Source: JAZRGE01 sp045644025
GTDB taxonomy: Bacteria; Bacillota; Clostridia; Oscillospirales; Acutalibacteraceae
Assembly: GCA_045644025.1 (NCBI GenBank)
Contig: JAZRGE010000124.1
Coordinates: forward strand, 1 to 8,149
Length of the DNA stretch: 8,149 nucleotides
Direction: 5' to 3'
Numbering within the stretch: position 1 is the stretch's first letter; the number at the start of each line of letters is the position of its first letter. Under the pieces are notes generated by a model. That model searched no databases. It worked only from the letters and a program-made list of their open reading frames with translations, and was not told where the DNA came from. Positions 1-5,275 of this stretch are shown in pieces. A program made the translations under genes and the position numbers.

Positions 1-6
1 CTTTTG

Positions 7-255
7 CTATTCTCCGAACTGCTCCTTAATTTTCTCGTTGATCCTTGCATCCATTCTTGGTATCTGCTTTATATCTTCTTCCGCCATAGAAATTTCGGCG
101 ATATCGTCCTTTTCGCCGCATTGCGGAAAATTAACAAGCCATGTGCCGTTATTGTTGTTTTCTAAGCAAATCCAACCCTGCATGCCTTTGTGCACGCCTT
201 CTTTGGTGTATTTTTCCTTTTCCACTATCACTTCTACGCAATCCATCATTTTCAT
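7..255 (-). CDS. Small hypothetical protein, possibly SH3-like (DUF4926-like)
   Basis: An 82-residue acidic, soluble protein with no signal peptide or membrane segment. Residues 1-65 look like a small beta-barrel: a VEVIVEKEKY strand, the turn KEGVHKGMQGWI, and a GTWLVNFP strand, followed by a charged helix (residues 68-82). This pattern resembles the SH3/KOW-like small proteins (DUF4926-like) that are common in Firmicutes, often near polymorphic-toxin loci. That placement is from memory and no biochemical role can be given. The ATG at 255 is chosen because AGAGGT (263-268) lies 7 nt upstream; ATGs at 249 and 246 are further from it. The gene has its own promoter (331-358) and is separated from spoVAD by a terminator, so it is probably monocistronic. 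Its stop is only 6 nt from the window edge, so its terminator is not visible. Confidence 0.75.
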   Translation of the reverse strand: MKMMDCVEVIVEKEKYTKEGVHKGMQGWICLENNNNGTWLVNFPQCGEKDDIAEISMAEEDIKQIPRMDARINEKIKEQFGE

Positions 256-330
256 ATTATTTACCTCTAAAGTTTAGGCTCATTTTTATGTTGCCGATAT
301 TTATAATTCATATTTCACGCTTTTATTCTT

Positions 331-358
331 ATTATATCACCTGTTCTATCGCTTGCAA
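331..358 (-). promoter_or_regulatory. Sigma-A-type promoter of the small hypothetical gene
   Basis: On the minus strand, TTGCAA (353-358) is followed by a 16-nt spacer and TATAAT (331-336). A TG one base upstream of the -10 gives an extended -10 element (TGATATAAT). It lies about 75 nt upstream of the ATG at 255, with nothing else between. Confidence 0.6.
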
Positions 359-368
359 ACAATTGTTC

Positions 369-396
369 AAAAAAAGGCGGCATAAGCCGCCTTTTT
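369..396 (-). terminator. Rho-independent terminator of spoVAD
   Basis: A perfect GGCGGC / GCCGCC stem with an ATAA loop (376-391) is extended by A/T pairs on both sides. On the minus strand it ends in a run of seven T (complement of 369-375). It begins 1 nt past the spoVAD stop codon. Five T follow on the plus strand as well, so it may work in both directions. Confidence 0.9.
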
Positions 397-397
397 G

Positions 398-1393
398 CTA
401 TTCTGCCGATAGGTGAATAAGGTGAGCCACGGCGGGGATGCTCTCGCCCTGCTGATCTGTGGTGGGAGACATAAGCGCTCCCGTGGCGCAAAAGAGCACG
501 TTTTTTAGCTCCCCTTTGGCCATAAGGGGCAGGATATACCCGCAAAGCACAGCCGCCGAGCATCCGCAGCCCGAGCCGCCTGCGTGCACGTCTTGCTTCT
601 CCCTATTAAATATCATTCGGCCGCAATCGTTGTGGGGTTTGGAGATATCTATCCCCTCTTTTTGCAGCATTTCTATAAGCAGTTCGGAGCCGATATAGCC
701 CAGATCGCCCGTGAGAATAAGATCGTAATCGGAAGGGGCGGTTTTGGTATCGGCCAGGAAGTTCATAATTGTATCGGCGGCGGCAGGAGCCATAGCCGCA
801 CCCATATTGTTGATATCCTTCACGCCGTAGTCCACGATTCGGCCCACCGTGGCGGATTTTATTTTCACCTTGCCCTGCCGAGCCACCACCAGAGCGCCCG
901 CGCCCGTCACTGTCCATTGCGAGGTGGGGGTGCGCTGGCCGCCATAAGAAAGCGGAAATCGGAACTGCCGCTCGGCCGAGGAAAAATGGGAAGAGGTGGA
1001 TGCAAGAGCATTTTGCCTAAAGCCCGAGGCCACAAAGACGGCCGCCATTACAGTGGAGAGCGCCATTGTTGAGCAGGCGCCGTAAAGCCCTGCAAAGGGC
1101 ACGGTGCTGTTGCGGGCGGCAAAGCCCGAACCCACGCATTGATTAAGCAGATCCCCTGCGAAGGAGATCTCCAAATCGGGCTTTTCCAGCTCGGCTTTTT
1201 TGAGAGCTAATTCCACAGCCTGCTGCTGAAAGGTGGTCTCTGCCTTTTCCCAGCTGGAGCAGCCGAGAGTATCATCGGGGCAAACGGCATCAAACCACCT
1301 GCCCAACGGGCCTTCTCCTTCTTTTTTGCCCACCACGGCGGCCCAGGCCGAAATAAAGGGCGGATCGGGAAAAACTATAGTTTGGCTATTCAT
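398..1393 (-). CDS. spoVAD: Stage V sporulation protein AD (SpoVAD)
   Basis: A thiolase-fold protein of the SpoVA channel complex, which moves Ca2+-dipicolinic acid into the developing spore and out again in germination; SpoVAD is the subunit known to bind dipicolinate. The 331 residues are close to the usual length (about 338 in Bacillus subtilis). Visible thiolase-like features are GLYGACSTMA with Cys107 at the nucleophile position, the TVTGAGALVV strand (161-170), TGDLG around Asp230, and VHAGGSGCGCSA with His270 near the C-terminus. The start is the ATG at 1393 because AGGAGG (1400-1405) lies 6 nt upstream; the frame also runs open to 1456 but passes through the ferredoxin terminator. The gene stands alone: spoVAC and spoVAE, its usual operon partners, are not adjacent. 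Confidence 0.95.
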   Translation of the reverse strand: MNSQTIVFPDPPFISAWAAVVGKKEGEGPLGRWFDAVCPDDTLGCSSWEKAETTFQQQAVELALKKAELEKPDLEISFAGDLLNQCVGSGFAARNSTVPFAGLYGACSTMALSTVMAAVFVASGFRQNALASTSSHFSSAERQFRFPLSYGGQRTPTSQWTVTGAGALVVARQGKVKIKSATVGRIVDYGVKDINNMGAAMAPAAADTIMNFLADTKTAPSDYDLILTGDLGYIGSELLIEMLQKEGIDISKPHNDCGRMIFNREKQDVHAGGSGCGCSAAVLCGYILPLMAKGELKNVLFCATGALMSPTTDQQGESIPAVAHLIHLSAE

Positions 1394-1410
1394 AAAATCC
1401 CTCCTATTGC

Positions 1411-1442
1411 TAATATTTTTCCGCAAAAGGGAAATTTTATGC
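1411..1442 (-). promoter_or_regulatory. spoVAD: Possible forespore (sigma-G-like) promoter of spoVAD
   Basis: On the minus strand, GCATA (1438-1442) fits the sigma-F/G -35 consensus. AATATTA (1411-1417) fits four of the five fixed bases of the sigma-G -10 (CATnnTA). The spacer is 20 nt, about two longer than usual, so the call is weak. It does sit in the only space between the ferredoxin terminator and the spoVAD ribosome binding site, and spoVA genes are sigma-G-dependent in B. subtilis. Confidence 0.3.
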
Positions 1443-1454
1443 TTTTTGGGGCAC

Positions 1455-1487
1455 AAAAAAAAACAAGGCAGTAAACCTGCCTTGTTT
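1455..1487 (-). terminator. Rho-independent terminator of the ferredoxin gene
   Basis: A perfect 11-bp inverted repeat (1461-1471 with 1477-1487) has a 5-nt loop. On the minus strand it is followed by a T run (complement of the nine A at 1455-1463, partly within the stem). It lies 17 nt past the ferredoxin stop and separates that gene from spoVAD. Confidence 0.85.
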
Positions 1488-1504
1488 CTTTATGTTCTTT
1501 GCAA

Positions 1505-1672
1505 TTAGCCTTCGATAGCCTCTACGGGGCATTCGCCGGCGCAAGCACCGCAATCAATGCACTTATCGGCATCGATAACGTACTTATCATCGCCCTCAAA
1601 AATAGCTTCGTTGGGGCAAACGCCTGCGCAAGTGCCGCAGCCAATGCAAGCATCAGTGATATTGTAAGCCAT
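1505..1672 (-). CDS. 2[4Fe-4S] clostridial-type ferredoxin
   Basis: A complete 55-residue ferredoxin, a small soluble one-electron carrier for low-potential redox enzymes such as pyruvate:ferredoxin oxidoreductase and hydrogenase. Two CxxCxxCxxxCP motifs are intact: Cys9, 12, 15, 19 with Pro20, and Cys38, 41, 44, 48 with Pro49. The two halves show the usual internal duplication (ACIGCGTCAGVCP and KCIDCGACAGECP). Length and spacing are those of the classic clostridial two-cluster protein. The ATG at 1672 follows GGAGGT (1680-1685) by 7 nt. The gene has its own promoter (1705-1733) and terminator (1455-1487), so it is monocistronic. Nothing in the neighbourhood points to a particular redox partner. 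Confidence 0.97.
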   Translation of the reverse strand: MAYNITDACIGCGTCAGVCPNEAIFEGDDKYVIDADKCIDCGACAGECPVEAIEG

Positions 1673-1704
1673 AGTGTACACCTCCGTATCACTCTTTTTC
1701 TACA

Positions 1705-1733
1705 AGTTTAGCACTTTACATACGAAAAATCAA
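1705..1733 (-). promoter_or_regulatory. Sigma-A-type promoter of the ferredoxin gene
   Basis: On the minus strand, TTGATT (1728-1733) is followed by a 17-nt spacer and TAAACT (1705-1710). It lies about 30 nt upstream of the ATG. Each hexamer matches the consensus at four of six positions and the spacing is ideal. The rest of the interval, 1734-1895, is AT-rich and holds no gene I can support. Confidence 0.55.
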
Positions 1734-1895
1734 GTAGTTTATAAAAACTCTTGCCGGTCGGCGTAACAGATAGGCAAAAACGACTGAATGTTGTTTTGCA
1801 TCAGAGAGTACATTCTATAATCTCTGCCCTAAGTATTATATCTCGAAGCAATTTGCCTTAACTTCTTTTTATACCCTTTAATGTTAATAAGGCTT

Positions 1896-2177
1896 CTATA
1901 TTGTTCTGCTTATAACTTCCACCTGTTTTATAACTTCTCTCAAAGGTGTATCACCAAGCAGAAAAGAAAGCGCTTCCTCAGCAGTCGCATACAGTTTTCT
2001 GGTTTCCTTTTTATTTGCTTCTGCAATACTTATTTCTTTATCGGTATGTACTATACTGTAGGTTTTTTCGTTCCACACGAAAAGAACCTCACCACCGCGA
2101 AGCATACAATCTTCAAAATCACTAATAGATTCAAAGCGACAATCAGAATCATTGATATATGTGACATTATTATTCAT
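1896..2177 (-). CDS. Small hypothetical protein, candidate orphan immunity-type protein
   Basis: A 93-residue soluble protein with a central strand-rich segment GGEVLFVWNEKTYSIVH (28-44), a helix TAEEALSFLLG (65-75) and a C-terminal end PLREVIKQVEVISRTI. The GGEV.F.W....Y.I and LR.VI.QV.V..RTI pattern belongs to a widespread, uncharacterised group of small Firmicutes proteins that I recall beside RHS/polymorphic-toxin tails, which suggests an immunity role; this is not proven. The start is the ATG at 2177 because AGGAG (2186-2190) lies 8 nt upstream; an in-frame TTG at 2183 is too close to it. The frame stays open upstream to 2378 without a start codon, covering the toxin-like remnant. No own promoter is evident, so it may be transcribed from the pepT promoter. 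Confidence 0.7.
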   Translation of the reverse strand: MNNNVTYINDSDCRFESISDFEDCMLRGGEVLFVWNEKTYSIVHTDKEISIAEANKKETRKLYATAEEALSFLLGDTPLREVIKQVEVISRTI

Positions 2178-2369
2178 AGGCAAAACTCCTTTATATGCCT
2201 TAAATTCCGGAACGTCTTCATGATAATTAATATGTGGCTTTTCAAAGTTGGGAAAGCCAAACCTAGGGTGTTCCCAATTTATTTTATGATCATGAGGATT
2301 GGTATGTGCATACTCCTGTTTATGGTCGGTATAATGTCTTCCGATAAGGATAAAACGTGGCCTCTTTTG
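2178..2369 (-). pseudogene. Remnant of an RHS/polymorphic-toxin-like C-terminus
   Basis: A 64-codon stretch reads without a stop but has no ATG, GTG or usable TTG. It is in frame with the gene at 1896-2177 and ends against it with no stop codon between. The peptide has a histidine-rich motif, RHYTDHKQEYAH then TNPHDHKINW, followed by a proline/aromatic tail (FGFPNFEKPHINY, then VPEFKAY). I recall this H-Y-T-D-H...N-P-H-D-H tail from the extreme C-terminus of clostridial RHS-type secreted proteins. It begins right at the EamA stop codon (2371-2373), as if the rest of the toxin gene had been deleted. An alternative is that the remnant and the downstream gene are one natural protein that has lost its 5' end. 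Confidence 0.5.
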
Positions 2370-2370
2370 A

Positions 2371-3303
2371 TTACTTCTTTAAGGACTTTTTAGGCAGCAG
2401 ATCGGGGATCTGCACGATAATGGTGGCGGCAAAGACCAATGCGCAACCCAATATTTCCCGTGGGCTGAGCACATCGGCCGCGATTATCCAGCCGCCCAAT
2501 GCGGCAAAGACGCTCTCTAAGCTCATGGTGAGGCTGGCCACGGCAGGGCTGGCATAGCGCTGGCCGATTATCTGCAGGGTGTAGGCCACTCCGCTAGACA
2601 TCACACCCAGATAAAGAATGGCCATAAGAGCGTTCTTTATGCCATCCAACGCAAAGCCTCCCGGCTCAAAAGCCAGCGACAGTGCAAGCGACACCACGGC
2701 GCATACCAAAAACTGCAAAAAGGATAATCTCACGCCGCCAATATCTCGGCCATAGCGATCGATGAGCATGATCTGGAAAGAAAAGGAGCAGGCGCATCCT
2801 ATCATAAGCAGATCGCCAAGATAGATTCCTCCAAGGGTGGATGCAGCGCAAAGCAGATAGGTGCCGCTCAAAGCCACCGCCACGGCAGGCCACACAGCCC
2901 AAGGGATCTTTTTGCCCCACACCACCGAAAGGATGGGCACGATTATCACGTAGAGCGCGGTGATAAATCCTCCGCGGGCCGAAGCGGCCACACCATCGGG
3001 ATAGGAGCCAAGGCCTGCCTGCTGGAGATTTACGGATATTGCCAAGAAAATGCCGCAGCCAAGGCTGCCCCAAATAGTGATCTTGCGCTTTTTAGGATCG
3101 GCAGGAATAATGGGTTGGCCGCTTTTTTTGCTGCGAAAGAAGAGCAATCCGCCCAACAGCGCCGCCGCTATAAAAGAGCGCAGGGCATTAAAGGCGAAGG
3201 GCGGAATGTGATTGGCCGCATCACTTTGGGCCACAAAGGCCAAGCCCCAGATAAGGGCGGCCACGAGCAGAATCGAACTGCCCTTAAGATTATTCTTGCT
3301 CAT
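2371..3303 (-). CDS. EamA/RhaT (DMT superfamily) transporter
   Basis: A 310-residue inner-membrane protein with about ten hydrophobic helices arranged as two tandem EamA repeats (about 8-155 and 160-298). Characteristic segments are ALIWGLAFVAQ in helix 1, GFITALYVIIVPILS at the end of the first repeat (112-126), and SLESVFAALGGW (261-272) in the second. Family members usually export amino acids or other small metabolites; the substrate cannot be read from sequence. The ATG at 3303 is 1 nt past the pepT stop, and a GGAG within the last pepT codons serves as its ribosome binding site, so the two are co-transcribed and probably translationally coupled. Pairing with a tripeptidase would fit export of surplus amino acids, but that is inference. 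Confidence 0.93.
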   Translation of the reverse strand: MSKNNLKGSSILLVAALIWGLAFVAQSDAANHIPPFAFNALRSFIAAALLGGLLFFRSKKSGQPIIPADPKKRKITIWGSLGCGIFLAISVNLQQAGLGSYPDGVAASARGGFITALYVIIVPILSVVWGKKIPWAVWPAVAVALSGTYLLCAASTLGGIYLGDLLMIGCACSFSFQIMLIDRYGRDIGGVRLSFLQFLVCAVVSLALSLAFEPGGFALDGIKNALMAILYLGVMSSGVAYTLQIIGQRYASPAVASLTMSLESVFAALGGWIIAADVLSPREILGCALVFAATIIVQIPDLLPKKSLKK

Positions 3304-3304
3304 A

Positions 3305-4519
3305 TTATTTCTCCATAGAAGCCAAGGCTACCAGCACTTCCACCATCTTTTCCAGAGATTCCACGGGGATAAGCTCTCGCACGGAATGGAAGTTGACTCC
3401 GCCTGTGGAAAGATTGGGGCAAGGCAGGCCCATATAGGAAAGGCGGGCACCATCCGTGCCGCCGCGAATAGCAATAATCTTGGGCTGCACGCCGCAGCTC
3501 TTCATTGCCTTCTCGGCGTTTTCCACAATATACATATGGGGAAGGATCTTTTCCTTCATATTATAATAGCTATCCACAACGTTGGCTTCCACGGTGCCTT
3601 CGCCATAAACACTGTTGAGATATACGGCGATCTGCTTGGCTCTTGCCTTGCGGCTTTCAAATTTTTCTCTATCGTGATCGCGGATTATCATATAAATCTT
3701 AGTCTCGGTTTCGTTGCCGGCAATATCGGCCACGTGATAAAAGCCTTCGTAGCCTGCGGTGGTGGCAGGAGTCTCGGCGGCGGGGAGCATTCCGATATAT
3801 TCGGCGGCTATAAGCACGGCATTCTTCATCTTGCCCTTGGCCTCACCCGGGTGGATATTTATGCCCTTTACCACTATCTCGGCCGATGCGCCGTTGAAGT
3901 TCTCGTATTCTATCTCGCCTAAGATGCCCCCATCCACGGTGTAGGCATATTTGGCGCCAAACTTTTCCACATCAAAGCAATCCGAGCCGCGGCCTATCTC
4001 TTCATCGGGGGTGAAGCAGACCGAGATTGCAGGATGGGGCACCTCGGGATGGGCAATAAGATACTCACAGGCGGCGATTATCTCGGCCACGCCTGCTTTA
4101 TCATCGCTTCCCAGCAGGGTGTTGCCATCGGTCACGATAAGCTGCTTGCCCTTCATATTCTCCAGGAAGGGATGCTGCTCAACCGAAGTGACAAGCCCGT
4201 TCTTAAGTGTGATATCTCCGCCCTGATAATCGATGATCTGGGGATCAACTCCCTCACCCGAAGCATCGGGGGAAGTGTCCATATGAGCGATATATCCCAT
4301 GGGGCTCTCCTGCTCACGATCGGGTGTGGCAGGCAGGAAAGCATAAACATAGCCGTTTTCATCCATATGAGCGTTCTGCATACCTATTGCTTTTAATTCG
4401 CCCACCAAAAACTCACCCAGCACCTTCTGCCCGGGGGTGGAAGGTGTGGTGGCAGAGTTTTCATCCGAAGCGGTGGAAAACTTTACGTAGCTTAAAAACT
4501 TTTCAACAACACTGTTCAT
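3305..4519 (-). CDS. pepT: Peptidase T (tripeptide aminopeptidase, M20B)
   Basis: A cytosolic dinuclear zinc aminopeptidase that removes the N-terminal residue from tripeptides. The 404 residues are close to the usual 408-410. All expected metal and catalytic residues are present: His79 and Asp81 in AHMD, Asp139 in GSDDKAG, Glu173 and Glu174 in TPDEEIGRG, Asp196 in YTVDGG, and His378 in GVNFHSVRE. The lid/dimerisation domain lies at about 205-315. I prefer the ATG at 4519: the AAGGA-type ribosome binding site is 11 nt away, whereas it lies only 2 nt from an in-frame GTG at 4528. It is first in an operon with the EamA transporter and has a promoter at 4552-4580, divergent from gtrA. Confidence 0.96.
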   Translation of the reverse strand: MNSVVEKFLSYVKFSTASDENSATTPSTPGQKVLGEFLVGELKAIGMQNAHMDENGYVYAFLPATPDREQESPMGYIAHMDTSPDASGEGVDPQIIDYQGGDITLKNGLVTSVEQHPFLENMKGKQLIVTDGNTLLGSDDKAGVAEIIAACEYLIAHPEVPHPAISVCFTPDEEIGRGSDCFDVEKFGAKYAYTVDGGILGEIEYENFNGASAEIVVKGINIHPGEAKGKMKNAVLIAAEYIGMLPAAETPATTAGYEGFYHVADIAGNETETKIYMIIRDHDREKFESRKARAKQIAVYLNSVYGEGTVEANVVDSYYNMKEKILPHMYIVENAEKAMKSCGVQPKIIAIRGGTDGARLSYMGLPCPNLSTGGVNFHSVRELIPVESLEKMVEVLVALASMEK

Positions 4520-4551
4520 ATTGTTCACTTTCCTTATTTAATAATATCAAG

Positions 4552-4580
4552 ATTATATCACCCTCTGCCCAAAAGAGCAA
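4552..4580 (-). promoter_or_regulatory. pepT: Sigma-A-type promoter of pepT
   Basis: On the minus strand, TTGCTC (4575-4580), a 17-nt spacer and a perfect TATAAT (4552-4557). The -10 is part of GGTGATATAAT, an extended -10 identical to that of the promoter at 331-358. Confidence 0.65.
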
Positions 4581-4591
4581 TCACCTTTTCT

Positions 4592-4620
4592 TTGACATTT
4601 TTCTGCATCTATTATATAAT
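4592..4620 (+). promoter_or_regulatory. Consensus sigma-A promoter of the gtrA-family gene
   Basis: TTGACA (4592-4597), a 17-nt spacer and TATAAT (4615-4620), a perfect match to the sigma-A consensus. The start of transcription should fall near 4627, about 23 nt before the ATG. Its -35 lies 11 nt from the -35 of the divergent pepT promoter. Confidence 0.85.
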
Positions 4621-4643
4621 ACCACCAAACGCTGAAAGGTGGT
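4621..4643. repeat. Inverted repeat between -10 and ribosome binding site of gtrA
   Basis: ACCACC (4621-4626) and GGTGGT (4638-4643) are perfect inverted copies separated by 11 nt. The right half overlaps the ribosome binding site AGGTGG. The left half lies just before the predicted transcription start, so the pair would act, if at all, as a DNA operator rather than as an mRNA hairpin. Confidence 0.35.
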
Positions 4644-4649
4644 TTTTAT

Positions 4650-5069
4650 ATGGCGACCAACAGGAAAGAAATATTTAGAATGATAAAATTCACCCTTTTC
4701 TCCTTGAGCGCAGGAATTATCCAGCTCGGCTCCTACACCCTGCTTTTCGAGCTGGCAAGGCTTCCCGAATGGGCAAGCTATCTGGTGGCGCTGGTGCTTT
4801 CGGTTCTCTGGAACTTCACTCTTAACCGTAAATTCACCTTCGCATCGGCCGCCAACGTGCCCAAAGCAATGCTGCTGGTGGGCTGCTACTACGCTGTTTT
4901 CACCCCTGCCACGGTGTATCTCGAATATCTGCTCACCGATCCCGCTATGGGCATTATGTGGAGCGGATATATTGCCACTGTGCTTAATATGCTTCTTAAT
5001 CTTATCACGGAATATCTTTTCCAGCGCTTCGTGGTTTTCCGCAATTCTATCGACACAGCAAAAAATTAA
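4650..5069 (+). CDS. GtrA-family membrane protein
   Basis: A 139-residue polytopic protein with four predicted helices (about 13-35, 41-58, 72-92 and 104-124). It has the GtrA/DPMS-associated signature: WNFTLNRKFTF (54-64) after helix 2, and NLITEYLFQRF with VVFR at the C-terminal end. Family members are thought to help move polyprenyl-linked sugars across the cytoplasmic membrane for glycosylation of cell-wall polymers. No glycosyltransferase partner is adjacent, so the substrate is unknown. The ATG at 4650 follows AGGTGG (4637-4642) by 7 nt. It has its own consensus promoter, and no terminator is visible before the next promoter at 5076, so some read-through into the leader and the CNNM gene is likely. 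Confidence 0.9.
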   Translation: MATNRKEIFRMIKFTLFSLSAGIIQLGSYTLLFELARLPEWASYLVALVLSVLWNFTLNRKFTFASAANVPKAMLLVGCYYAVFTPATVYLEYLLTDPAMGIMWSGYIATVLNMLLNLITEYLFQRFVVFRNSIDTAKN

Positions 5070-5075
5070 GTTTGC

Positions 5076-5104
5076 TTGACTTTTAGCCGTCCATACCTTA
5101 TACT
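5076..5104 (+). promoter_or_regulatory. Sigma-A-type promoter of the CNNM leader
   Basis: TTGACT (5076-5081), a 17-nt spacer and TATACT (5099-5104); five of six consensus bases in each hexamer. The transcription start should be near A5111, which lies 3 nt before the first arm of the P1 helix of the leader. Confidence 0.8.
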
Positions 5105-5110
5105 ATAGGC

Positions 5111-5253
5111 AGAATATCTTTTGTTTGAAGGATCGGTGAACAAGCTATATGGGTAGTACCGACGGTGATCCCGCCAACCCGTGCTTAACAAATAAAAATA
5201 TAATTTAGGCATACCCACGCTCCGCAAGGGGCGGTGTGGGTGTGTCTTTTTTT
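5111..5253 (+). ncRNA. Structured 5' leader, candidate riboswitch or attenuator of unknown class
   Basis: A leader of about 143 nt between a good promoter and a strong terminator just before the CNNM gene. A 13-bp P1 helix pairs 5114-5127 with 5189-5201, with one bulged C (5118) and one G-U pair. It encloses 61 nt with GGATC/GATCC (5130-5134/5167-5171), GGT/ACC (5135-5137/5158-5160), and a crossing set, 5142-5145 with 5183-5186 and 5149-5154 with 5177-5182, which would make a pseudoknot or an alternative fold. TGGGTA (5150-5155) is also complementary to TACCCA (5212-5217) in the terminator's left arm, which offers an antiterminator. Pairings were found by eye. I could not match it to a named riboswitch class. 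The downstream ion-transporter gene suggests, but does not show, a metal or ion signal. Confidence 0.6.
5210..5253 (+). terminator. Intrinsic terminator in the CNNM leader
   Basis: A GC-rich stem (5210-5223 with 5228-5244, with small bulges) is closed by a GCAA tetraloop and followed by seven T (5247-5253). It ends 22 nt before the CNNM ATG, leaving no room for another promoter, so transcripts must pass it to express the operon. Confidence 0.88.
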
Positions 5254-5275
5254 GCTTAAAGGAGTTTATTAAGAA

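Noticed and set aside
1..12. Shared 3' end string GAATAGCAAAA after the gene at 7-255 and after spoVAD
   Set aside because: Eleven to twelve shared bases around two stop codons can arise by chance, and the sequence beyond position 1 is not available to show whether a longer repeat exists.
584..1072. A 162-codon open frame on the plus strand
   Set aside because: It is opposite spoVAD and has no recognisable motif.
1394..1456. Upstream extension of spoVAD by 21 codons to an ATG at 1456
   Set aside because: The extension runs through the edge of the ferredoxin terminator and encodes a basic stretch unlike SpoVAD; the ATG at 1393 has a perfect AGGAGG at the right distance.
1802..1826. Hairpin CAGAGA / TCTCTG in the ferredoxin-upstream region
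   Set aside because: The stem is only 6 bp with a 13-nt loop and no T run, so it is not a convincing terminator for the gene at 1896-2177.
1835..1840. TATAAT on the minus strand at 1835-1840
   Set aside because: No acceptable -35 lies 16-18 nt upstream, and the better promoter at 1705-1733 is closer to the ferredoxin gene.
1741..1895. Possible peptide remnants between the immunity-type gene and the ferredoxin promoter
   Set aside because: Short open stretches occur in several frames, but none has a start, a ribosome binding site or a recognisable motif.
3212..3922. A 236-codon open frame on the plus strand
   Set aside because: It is opposite pepT and the start of the EamA gene, both of which show full family motifs; it has no ribosome binding site or recognisable domain.
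5146..5175. T-box-like string GGGTAGTACCGACGG
   Set aside because: It recalls the T-box sequence AGGGTGGNACCGCG, but the match is imperfect. Only about 40 nt lie between the transcription start and it, too few for Stem I with a specifier loop, and the downstream gene has no link to aminoacylation or amino-acid transport.
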